Assembly (NCBI RefSeq): GCF_000213175.1
Contig: NW_009799101.1
Coordinates: 4,636,394-4,696,471 of the forward strand
Source: Neurospora tetrasperma FGSC 2508
Taxonomy: Eukaryota > Ascomycota > Sordariomycetes > Sordariales > Sordariaceae
Length of the DNA stretch: 60,078 bases
Direction of reading: 5' to 3'
A program made the translations under genes and the position numbers. The notes under the pieces were generated by a model. That model had not been told where the DNA came from. It worked only from the letters and a program-made list of their open reading frames with translations, and ran no database searches. Below, piece after piece: positions 43,606-52,767 of the stretch (position 1 is the first letter of the stretch; each line of letters begins with the position of its first letter).

Positions 43606-45663
43606 CTACGCCCTCCTCGCCCTACACTTCCGGCTCTCCCCAACTGTCGCCACAGTGCTGCAGCCCGCTACATCCTTTTCATTGCTCCAGTGGCAATCGT
43701 CGCAGTCGCAGTACCGCTCTTCTGGAGGCACTGAGGAGGAGTCCGAGCAACAGAAGTTCATGAGTTCATTCCAGAGCTCGGATTGGACGGTCGGGATGTA
43801 TTCAGCTGTCATAGAGGTACAGCTGGCGGTCATTGAGCTTGGGTTGCTGGTAACGATGTTACTCGTGCTGGTGTTGTTGGAACCGCTGAGGTGGCTTTTC
43901 GCAGTGTGGTAACTCGTTGAGGAGCTGGCAGTACTCTTGGAAGCGCTACTGATACTGGAGGAGCCATCCCGGGAATGCTCTTGAATATGTAGCTGGAGGG
44001 AAGAGGTCGTGCTCTTGCTACATCCGCCAGATGCGGTCCTTTCACGCTTTGCTACCTCTAGATGATAAGGCAACACCGACGAGCTCCGAGGTAACCGGGA
44101 CCCACTCGTGACGCGCGCGGCAGTCGACGACACCGAGCCACTCACGCCAACCTTACTACGAGCACCACGCTTCTCGCTCGAGCGAGTATCTCGATTGACC
44201 GTAGAGGTATATTTGGACAGTCTCGACACCATCGACGTCTTGGACAAATCCTTGTCCTTGCTACTACTACTGTTGAGCATGGACAAAGCAGGCTTAGAAC
44301 TGAGGTCGGGACCAGGTCCGGACACGATAGCGCCACAGCTGCTGGAAGTGCTGAGGCCGCTCCAGAAAGACTTCGCCGAATGGAAGGACGAGACAGAGGC
44401 TGACGAGGGTAGTGCCTTCGGTTTGGATGGACTACTGTAACCGGGAAGAGCATCTACTGTGACACCAGGCTTGGAAGTAATGGACTTATTGGAAGTACTG
44501 CGGTCACTGTCACTACCGCTGGCACTGGTACTACTACCCTTCTCCTTCCAAAAGGTTTTTACGTCATGGAAGAATGGAGTGAAAGATAAATTGGGTAGTA
44601 GAGAGCCAGTTAGTTCAGGTTTGGTCGTCAGAGGGGAGCAGGAAGCAGCTGGAGAAAGGTTCTTGAGTTCGCTGCCATCTTCCGCACCACATGCAGCTGG
44701 TCCACGCTCGGCATTAGGGGATGTCGGACGGGTCCTGGTGGTACCGGCACGCTTGGGCTTCGTTTGCAGGTATGAGGTTGACTCATACTGCGACAAGTTG
44801 TTTCTGGTGATGGCGGATGGGCGATTCTGCTGGACAGAGCGGGAGCTAACGGTAATCACCTCTGGCCTGTGATCGAACGAGAAGTCTCGTGCTGCTGTTT
44901 TGCTCTGGAAGATAAAGTGGTTAGCTTGATTGGCCCTATCTCATCTTCGTCTGGGATGTTAGCAGTGGCTTACCGTAATTGCTGGGACAGGAGTTGATGA
45001 TGGGATAGCGTTGATCCGGGTTTGGCGGTGAGAGAGCTGCAACGGCGCGGGAACGGCTGGAGGTATGAGGGGGCTTAGTGGTCGTTCTGGAATGACTATC
45101 TGCCTCGGCTTTTCCGACGTCATGATGGTGCGCTTTGGTCTGGGGATGGACGAGCGCCTGTCTCGGCGCAAAGTGCAGGGTTTGACTTTCTGCGATGCTG
45201 ATGTGTCATCGCTCTTCTGCTTGGCTGGCGCTTCTGAGAAATCTTCAAGTGAATCCTCCTCTTTCTGTGTTGACTTCTCATCCTCCTGCTGGATTGCTTG
45301 ACTCCTCTTCATAGCTGACTTCTTCTTCGATGGTGCGGGCACTGGAATGCTTTTCTGCTCGGGCGACTCCTGCTCTAATGGATCAGTCCACTGGACTGCT
45401 TTCTCCTCCTTTCTGCGGCGTGATTTGGTGGCACTGGGATGAGGGGTGGGGGCCCGAGTGCGAGTAAGCGTCCATGTCGATGATTGTGATCTACCTCTCG
45501 GCGAGTCGGCTGGCGGACTGTCATCTTTAGAGGCGCGTACTCCTTCGTGCCGATAGTGCTCAATCGAGTATGGGGTTGGATGACGAAGTCGAGATTGGTT
45601 GGCCTTGGGGGACTCGGGCCTCTCGCCGACGACGGCGAGCTTGCTGAGTTGGCGATAGAGCAT
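43606..45663 (-). CDS. Ser-rich tandem-array protein B (662 residues)
   Basis: Exons 45663-44974 and 44904-43606 on the minus strand, phase 0, donor GTAAGC and acceptor TTCCAG. It is the paralogue of gene A, with the same intron position. Shared blocks: RHPTPYSIEHYRHEG, APTPHPSATKS, KAVQWTDPLEQESPE, RRSSIPRPKR, RPLSPLIPPAVPAPL, FSFDHRPEVITVSSRS. Exon 2 is Ser-rich with FHDVKTFWKEKGS, SSFHSAKSFWSGLS and TSYHTAKSHLSGS; STSSSCGAIVSG is nearly identical to A. The C-terminus is Cys-rich: YCDCDDCHWSN. The start at 45663 was chosen because the conserved promoter block lies about 200 bp upstream, as for gene A; the frame is open farther upstream but that part is promoter sequence. Function unknown. 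Confidence 0.68.
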
Positions 45664-45799
45664 CCTGATATCCCTACTGAAATCTTTGATAAGCGAGGAT
45701 ACCGATGAATAGGTGGCGATTGCGGCGTTGCAGTGTTGCGTTCGTCGGTTGTGGGTGGTGGTCCACCGAGACAAGTTTGTATTGTCACTGTTGTTGTGA

Positions 45800-45900
45800 T
45801 AATGCAAGAAGAGAACCATCCCCATCCCTCCCACTGACGGAATCCATGGGATATACCCCATGGTCAAGGTCGACAGTCGCAGTGAGCTGTCGGTATGGTG
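45800..45900 (-). promoter_or_regulatory. Conserved promoter block, gene B
   Basis: Matches the gene A block: ATGCAAGAAGAGAAC, CCATGGGATATACCCCATGG and AAGGTCGACAGTCGC on the plus strand. The palindromic site surrounds a TATA-like ATATA. Confidence 0.6.
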
Positions 45901-46587
45901 ACTGTTGTTGCTATTTACTTCATAACCTGTCTTTCTGCCGAACTTCAGCACTGTTCATGAACATAACTCCAAGGCAGCAAGGCTGAAGAGGGAGGTAGGT
46001 AGTATGTTCAACGCCAATCTTCATTCAGTTACTGGTCTTACGTGATAGAGGTAGAGGTTGAACGACGAAGGTAGCGGCTAGGTTTTAACACATACATATA
46101 TATATATATATACGGTTGTAGACGATACCTTACCTCTATGCTATAGACGATGCGGGCCGAGTTGAGGCAGCACTGGCCAGAACACCATGATCCGTCAACT
46201 CAAATAACAGGGTAGGGGAGAAACATCACGGCGATTTTGGACCGTCAAGCCAAAAAGCAAGAGTAACGCTGACAAGGCCGATTCGACATTTGGCACACGA
46301 TTTTCCGAGGGGAACCAGAAGGAACAAATACTGTAACAAGATCCTCAGTTGAACTTACTCGGGACACTCGGCGATAAGAGTACATTAGCGGACAAATGAC
46401 TTATATGGATGAAGATTAATATGAATAATATTGAATGAGCATCAGATCCACATACTCTATGGTAGCCCACTTCGAGATTCTTCGTTCAGTTTTAGGAGGT
46501 GAAAATGAGCGTCGCCGATGGCATTGCCAATCGAGAGTACAGTGTACACGACGGTCACCCAGCCAAGATACGTCCCTATCGCAGACG

Positions 46588-46630
46588 CTGCACTTTTCGG
46601 CGAAACTGAGTTAGTGGAGTAACTTTATTG
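46588..46630. repeat. Duplicated block, copy 3 of 3
   Basis: GCACTTTTCGGCGAAACTGAG followed by TTAGTGGAGTAAC, the most diverged of the three copies. It lies in the 3' flank of relic E, as copies 1 and 2 lie in the 3' flanks of A and B. Confidence 0.45.
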
Positions 46631-46847
46631 AATCGAGACTGTTTCCGTGCCATCGCTTGATGTTAATCGTCCGTCCGTCGTCCTCGTACATTTTCATTGC
46701 ACGAAGTAATAGGAATGATACCAATGAGCAAATGTTTACTCTTCTTTATTTGGCCATGCTTGGTCGTGCCTGGTAGAAATTCGGGGCTTCCAAGTTCAAT
46801 GACTGCATGAACGGGATGAGATTATACGATATCGCAGATAGGCCCAA

Positions 46848-48233
46848 TTATGCTACTAAACTGCTAGTGTGATAACATGCTGGGCAGTAGCTCTCATACC
46901 CCGGGCCGCTATCGCAGTCGGCCCTCCGTCGCCGAAAACCGAACAATTCCGACATTGGCACGTCACCGCTGCCATTCAGTCGCTTCTTCCAGTCAATTGA
47001 CCATGTTGCCTTCCTGCTAGTTTTCTTCCCCCACGGTTCGCAATCGCAACGGGAATTTACAGGTAACTGCTTTCCCTCCACTGGTAGAGAGCTCTTCATT
47101 TCAGCTTCGTCCCAATCCCCAAAGCCTCCCGTGATCCTGTCCTGGTGTTTTATCTCGTGGCGGAGGCAGAGACGCAATCTACTGGGTCTCCAAGCGCTTC
47201 AATGGCTGGGATTTCACCCCTTCAGTTTTCTTAAGGCCCTCCACTGGTTTCTTGATGGGCGAAGGGTTGCCTCTGGAGGGCATAAGTCTTTCACGATGTG
47301 AATTGTTTCCGTCTCCTGGAAGTCTTCGCTGTGGTAGAGGTATAGGCGTACTCGTCGGTTGGGTTTTCGACTGCCTCACCCGCTGATCCTTTGCCTCTTC
47401 CCTTCCACTTTCCTTTACTTTTCCACGGCTAGGTCCGATTGTCCCTTCCTTGGAATTTATCCCCTTCTTCATCCCTTTGATGGGATTTGCACTCTGTTGT
47501 CCATCGACCTTGTCATCCTTGTTGTTGTCATTTATATACTTCGTCTCGTCCTCCGCCGTGTCGTTCGAGGTGTCGTCCGAGGTGTTGTCCGGTATGACAT
47601 CCCTCGCCTTGTTCTTCCGCGCTGTTTTCTCCTCTGCCTCCTTCCTGCGCCCCCTCCCTCCTCTCCCGTCTCTCCTGTCTAGCTCGCTGTCCGGCTCTCT
47701 CAACTCGCTTCGCCTTCTTCAACCTTTTTGGTTGTTTCTCTCCCCTCATCTCCCTTCATCGCCCATTCCAGCGTCTCCCTCCGAATTATTCCCTTTGCAA
47801 CGTCTCCAGTCTTTTGGGTGACCCACCACTCCGATCCTCATACCCTCCCAAAAATCGACACAACATCACCAACTCCTCTCTTTCCAGCATTTCCTCGTCT
47901 TTTCCCTTGCTCTCAGTCCCAGTGTCTTCGTCATTGCCGAACAAGAATTCATCCGGCACCTCCCCGGCGTCAACCGGCGTCGTCCATCCTCGGAGGTTCT
48001 TGTACCTCTAGTAGGTAAGCAAAAATCACTCCGCAAGATTGGGTTGCATCGTACTCCTCCTCCAGGTCCATTCCGACGCTGTCAGCACAGAGATAGTCGT
48101 GATAGCGCTCACGGCATGGTGAACAGACGCTGAATTGGATCTCGGTTAGGGTCATCAACGGCTGACTGCAGGTCGTCTGTGCTCTTATGGAAGGGGAGCT
48201 TTGGATTAGAATATCGGTGTAAACGCCGAACAT
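46848..48233 (-). pseudogene. Probable broken array member E
   Basis: Three coding-like pieces on the minus strand. 48233-47970 holds EIQFSVCSPCRERYHDYL, resembling IEFGYCSLCLGRMEG of gene I, but without the MC..CGH start. 47703-47179 is a charged low-complexity stretch ending SPIKKPVEGLKKTEG. 47177-46848, shifted by one frame, holds NSRCDCEPWGKK and ADCDSGPGYESYCPACYH, a Cys-rich end. No start codon and splice set joins them convincingly, so I call it a decayed gene; undetected introns could still rescue it. Confidence 0.35.
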
Positions 48234-49203
48234 GTTGCTCCTCTTTCGTTGTTGAATTTCTCAATTGCCGACATTTCCCTAGCATCACCAAGCAATTGTC
48301 TTTTCCCCGTTGAAACAGCAAGGAAAAGGTAGCAAGCTAGCTACGGTATTTTGCTTGGCGAGTTGCGTTATTGATGATTTGGGTCGTAATATTTTGCTTG
48401 GCGGGCAGGTTGAGTTTGGGTTCCTACACGACTTAACACCGTAGCACCTGCACCCATGTGGATGCTATCACACCACACATTTTCTCTGCCAGAGGCACAG
48501 TGTGTACAGGTATATGTAACGACAACAACACCCGAGGTCCAGGTTTCTAGTTCGTGGAGATTCGGTTATTCTCAGCGAATTCTTCCTTATTACCCGAGAC
48601 AAAAAATACAACCCCGCGCGCCTAATGGACGTTGACCCTTGGAAACACTGGATATTTGGTCAGTTGACCTTGAGGTGATATCGCTCCGCATGTTGGTGGT
48701 TGAGAAGCTCCTTCTGGCCGTCAGCCCGGGGCTTGTGTGGCGCCAAGGGTGCCGCCGATCTTTGTGCTGTGCTTCAGTCATTCGGTTCCAGGCGGCCGGG
48801 TCCGTTGTTTGGCCATGGGCAGATCCGTGCCGCAGATACCCCATGGGGCTGTGTGTTACATAGTCGAAAGGACACAAAGAGAACCAGCCACCGGTCAAGA
48901 GTCCCAACTTGTGAAGCTCCTATTTGCTTGTTTTACCAGTACTCAGCCCAGCATCACTGCCTCAGGTTGAGTACATTGTGGCTCTTTATAGGTTCGACTT
49001 TTCCGGACAACGCTGCAGCACCCTTCATCATTTTCCTTTCCCAGCGCCCTTTACTTCACCACCCTCTGCAATCACGATCCGTCAACTTGAGCAAAGACTT
49101 CCTTCTTCATCCGATCTGCCGTCACAGACACATCGCCGGTATGTCAATCCAAATGTTTTCAGTCATTTCAATGAATAGAGGTACCAACAACGAAACAGTT
49201 AAA
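48234..49203. other. Intergenic region, no gene seen
   Basis: Near 48262-48300 a segment (GCCGACATTTCCCTAGCATCACCAAG) resembles one at about 51632-51655, another trace of duplication between E and F. No coding sequence is supported. The sequence before 49204 is a CT-rich leader. Confidence 0.45.
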
Positions 49204-49629
49204 ATGTCCGTCAACCGCACTTGCTCCCACGATGCCCTCCCCGACCTCAACGGCATCCCCGGTCTACCCATGGGCCGTAGCGTTTGGGTTATTCCCAATT
49301 GGAATAAATCGTTCGTGGGCATGACGGCATGTTGTGCGCCCAACGAGGTGCATATCGGTGGCGGGCCGGGGTTTGAAGAATGCATCTTGTGGTGCTTGAT
49401 TCCCGATTCAATCCTCAAAGACAAAGATGGGAAGAAGGGCGAGACGGGCGAGGTTCTTTCCGCCATGAGACAATGTGTTATGGCCAAGGGCGGCGTTGAG
49501 AGCTTTATTAGTGGCGGGCAAGTAAAGGACAACGCGGCAAGTTCAAACGTTATGGTGGGTGGTACGAAGACGACGAAATTGCTCGGGGTAGGAGTCTGGG
49601 TATTGTTAGCCGTTGGCTTGCTGGCTTGA
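49204..49629 (+). CDS. Small Cys-rich protein with hydrophobic C-terminus
   Basis: 141 residues from ATG 49204 (AAAATGTCC), or 162 from an in-frame ATG at 49141. Six Cys: NRTCSHD, TACCAPNE, ECILWC and RQCVM, with SVWVIPNWNKSFVGMTACC between. This CC...CxxxC...C layout is seen in small fungal Cys-rich proteins. The end, TTKLLGVGVWVLLAVGLLA, is a single hydrophobic stretch, which could be a tail anchor or a GPI-attachment signal (preceded by small residues NAASSN). There is no N-terminal signal peptide in this reading, which argues against the GPI option unless an upstream exon is missing. It is one of the few plus-strand genes in this block. Confidence 0.6.
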   Translation: MSVNRTCSHDALPDLNGIPGLPMGRSVWVIPNWNKSFVGMTACCAPNEVHIGGGPGFEECILWCLIPDSILKDKDGKKGETGEVLSAMRQCVMAKGGVESFISGGQVKDNAASSNVMVGGTKTTKLLGVGVWVLLAVGLLA

Positions 49630-50888
49630 GGGCTTACTGAATCCCAACTTAATTCATCAATGTACCTCTACACCAAATCCCGTTCAAGCATCATGGCTCT
49701 CAGCTTATCATCCCCCATGTACATTACGTCCATTTGTTGAATCGTCGCGTATAATTTCGAAAAGCGGCATCATGGCCACCAGGGCTAAGATTTGTCCAAA
49801 GCCCCATTGATTCTCAGGCCGCGGGCTGGTAGGTCGGTGGGGGGTTGCGGCTGAGCTTTAAGTGAGAAAATTCATAAAAGGGACTATATCATCAAGCTGA
49901 GGGAGTAAGAAGTAAACAGGTCAATTAGAGGTATGTATAGGTGATGAAGGTAAAGGAAGATAATCACAGAGGTCAAGTCAAGCTTGAACCGGACGGCAAC
50001 GAGGAGTGGTGGCCCAGGACTAGTAGACACCTCAGTTCTGACGTCTTTAATAGGAGAAGGAGGAATAGCAAGAATACTGGATAGCTCTTCCCTACAGTTA
50101 AGCTTGATAGAGGTAAGGTTGCAAGAGAAAGCATGATTGTACACTATGGTGTTTGTCTAGCAAATGCATCCACAACGGAGACGGCACTTATGGAGGCTGG
50201 CTTTTTAGCATCCACAGAATAAGATGACGCGCTATCTGGATGGCTGCTAAACGTGGTGTGAAAACGATAGTGCAGTAATGCATTCCGTGCTTTCACGTCT
50301 CCCGCCCTGGATTTGGCTTGTCTGTACACCCTTCCCAATCAATGTTTGTTATTGGCATTGCCTTTCAGGACATTTAGCAAATCCTTACACAAAAACTTGA
50401 TTCACAAAGAGCAACATCACCGGCGGGTGAACTCATTTTACTATCACAATAGGTACCTCTAGGTAACCACAAGGCCTCGAAGCGCTAATCAGCTTGCCTG
50501 CAACCGCCTAAACTACAGCGCCTCATCCCTTCCCTAACGTGCCCCAGCGTTCATCCAGTCTTCCAATCCCAGGGACCGTTCCACCAACTTCCTTTTCTCG
50601 ACCCCAAGCCGAGACTAAGCCCCTCTTCCCTTTTTTTTCTTCCCTTTCAATTCCTTTTGCTCACTTTCATCATCCCAGAATAACAACCAACCCTTTGCAA
50701 AATAGATTATACCTACTCACCCCTCTTCCACTCGCTCGTCTTCGCCCATACACAGCTCGAACATCCACAAAAGCGATACCTGATTTCCGGCCCCGTGTAC
50801 TTCGACGGCAGACCCAACGAGCCGTGCGCGAGGAATTCGTCCCATCGTTCCGAGTAGGCACTCCGCGAGTATTGCGCCTTTGTGTTAC
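49630..50888. other. Intergenic region, no gene seen
   Basis: 3' flank of the Cys-rich gene, then CT-rich sequence (50540-50720). Open frames are low-complexity. Confidence 0.5.
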
Positions 50889-51960
50889 TCAAAGATGAGA
50901 CTGTTGAAGAGACAGTAGTTCACGGCCGTCGTCCTCCGAAACAAAGGGAGGTCTGTACTCGCTTTTCTTTGGCCTTCCTTTGGCTCCTGGACTTCTCTGG
51001 CCTTCGATTATCTTGACCCGAGTCAGGACAGGGGACGCCCACGAGACACGTCTTTGGTTTTTCTTGGGTTCGCTACCTCGAGTTACTCCGCTGCTGGATT
51101 GTGGCGAAGCACAAGGCAGTGGCGAGAACCCCTCCACTGGTTTTTCATTTGGCGAAGGAAAGATGCTGAGAGGCGTGTCTACGCCTATTCAGGTGTTGGA
51201 TACCTAGAGGTAGTTGACATGATGACAGATGACGTCCCAGACATGAAGATAATGACCGTCATAAAGGTGGATGGCTACGCTGACGAGGGGTCCCCGTTCG
51301 TAGTAGGTAGAGGTAGTTTCACTGTCAACTCTTTGACCTTTTATTCGCTTGATTGCGCCGGGAAATCCGAGCCACACTCGGAGAGAACAAGAGATTTTGA
51401 GAACTTTGGTATATATGAGCGTGTCAATTGACCTGGAATAATGTCAAAGTTAGGAAACGAATAGTGTACCGAATCAAAAATTTATATATGGTCGACCGTT
51501 ATCACAATGCCAGGAAACATGCTCTTCTACACTTGACTCCTATGGAGTTACAAGAACAAGTACTGTAGGCTTGGTTTGTGGATATTTACTGTAATAGCTA
51601 CTTACTACCATGAAACAGCTCGACCACAATTGCCGGCTTTCCCCGACATCACCAAGTGTACAAGTGATTGTGACATTGTGTTTTCTATAGCAACCGTGAA
51701 TGAACAGAACGCAAAAAAGTGTGTAAATGTAAGCGACAGGAAGGCCGAAAAATGATTGCAAGACAGATCAAAAAAACCAAGGAAGAAACATACAGACTTC
51801 CTGATCCACGGAATGCCCATCTTGATAGACTCGGCAAGATCCAAATCCCCCGGCCTGGCATTTTCCGGTACCGTAATGGTGTTGAAGTTCTTCGTCTCCG
51901 TAGAGGTAGTGACTTCGGGTGCGGGCGGATGGTGGTGTGATGTTACCTGTACCTCGATGA
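50889..51960 (-). pseudogene. Probable decayed array member F
   Basis: A piece at about 51930-51790 on the minus strand reads FNTITVPENARPGDLDLAES, resembling WIETITVPEAPKD of gene I, and ends at a GTATGT donor. A second piece near 51150-50889 reads SPNEKPVEGFSPLP, matching SPIKKPVEG of relic E, followed by RRVSWASPVL, comparable to KTVRWADPL and KAVQWTDPL of genes A and B. The sequence between is non-coding. No coherent gene model was found. Confidence 0.3.
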
Positions 51961-52767
51961 TAGAGCACTATCAGTCAGTTACGAAACGTCGGTCAGATCC
52001 TGTTAAGGGCACATCTATCTTATTCTATGCACCCGGAACATGGAGACGGCAACGGGAAAGAGCTATGTCTCCATTCTTTTTGCCTGGCTTCAAGTTGGGT
52101 TTGGCTGTCGCCATTTCTTGCCTTCAGCGTGTTAGTGCTATCCCACTATCTGGCACACCGGAATAAAAACAGTCTGGCTGATAAGATTCCATCTCAGTCT
52201 CAAGCTCCACGCTGATTGGGGGAGAAGAAAAAGTAGATGATGATGATGATGATGACGAGGAGGAGGAAGAGGGGAGCGATGATAGCGACAGTTCTTGGGA
52301 CTTCTTGTCTGAAGAGGATGGTTTGTCGAGAAATGTTGGAGGATGAACTGGTTGCAGGTTAGGTAGACTCAGAGACAGGACCGACTTGTCGGTCTTGACT
52401 GGCAAAAGGGACCGTACTAGTCAAGTCGAGTAGGTATAGATAGACTTCCAGGAGTCCACCAAGACTCTCTCCATCCCGAGAACATTACAAGAGTGCACGA
52501 TACAAATTTACTACTAAGTCTTTAATCAAGCCTAGAGGTACTTATAGTCGGGATTTGCCGCATCGGGAAAAGAGTCTTTCTGTTTAGGGGCAAACTCATG
52601 ATCGTCAAACTTCTCGCACTAAGGTTAAAAATATTGTTAGCTACCTACCTACTCTTCATCTCCCCAAGCTTCATGCTGCCTTTTCAGGATCTTGCCTGCC
52701 ACCAATGCTACCAACAAACATAGACCCGACAGCCTTAGTCTTGAAGTAGCTCGGAAAGTGTGGCTAC
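51961..52767. other. Intergenic region before the NACHT gene
   Basis: Contains (GAT)n at 52236-52255 and direct repeat copy 1. No gene seen; the minus-strand poly-Ser frame here is the translation of the GGA/GAT-rich repeat. Confidence 0.5.
52256..52436. repeat. Direct repeat flanking the NACHT gene, copy 1
   Basis: About 180 bp, roughly 90% identical by eye to 58317-58503 in the same orientation. Shared landmarks: GAGGGGAGCGAT, AGCGACAGTTCTTGGGA, AATGTTGGAGGATGAACTGG, GACTCAGAGACAGGACCGAC and TCAAGTCGAGTA. The copies differ by about ten substitutions and two small indels. Confidence 0.85.

Larger units (their letters stand above)
45664..46847. other. Intergenic region between gene B and relic E
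   Basis: Contains gene B's promoter block, an (AT)n microsatellite near 46094-46111, and duplicated block copy 3 near 46588. No gene seen. Confidence 0.5.

Noticed and set aside
52124-52405. Minus-strand poly-Ser frame, and its copy at 58260-58544
   Set aside because: Both are translations of the purine-rich direct repeat and differ by frameshifts, so coding is unlikely.
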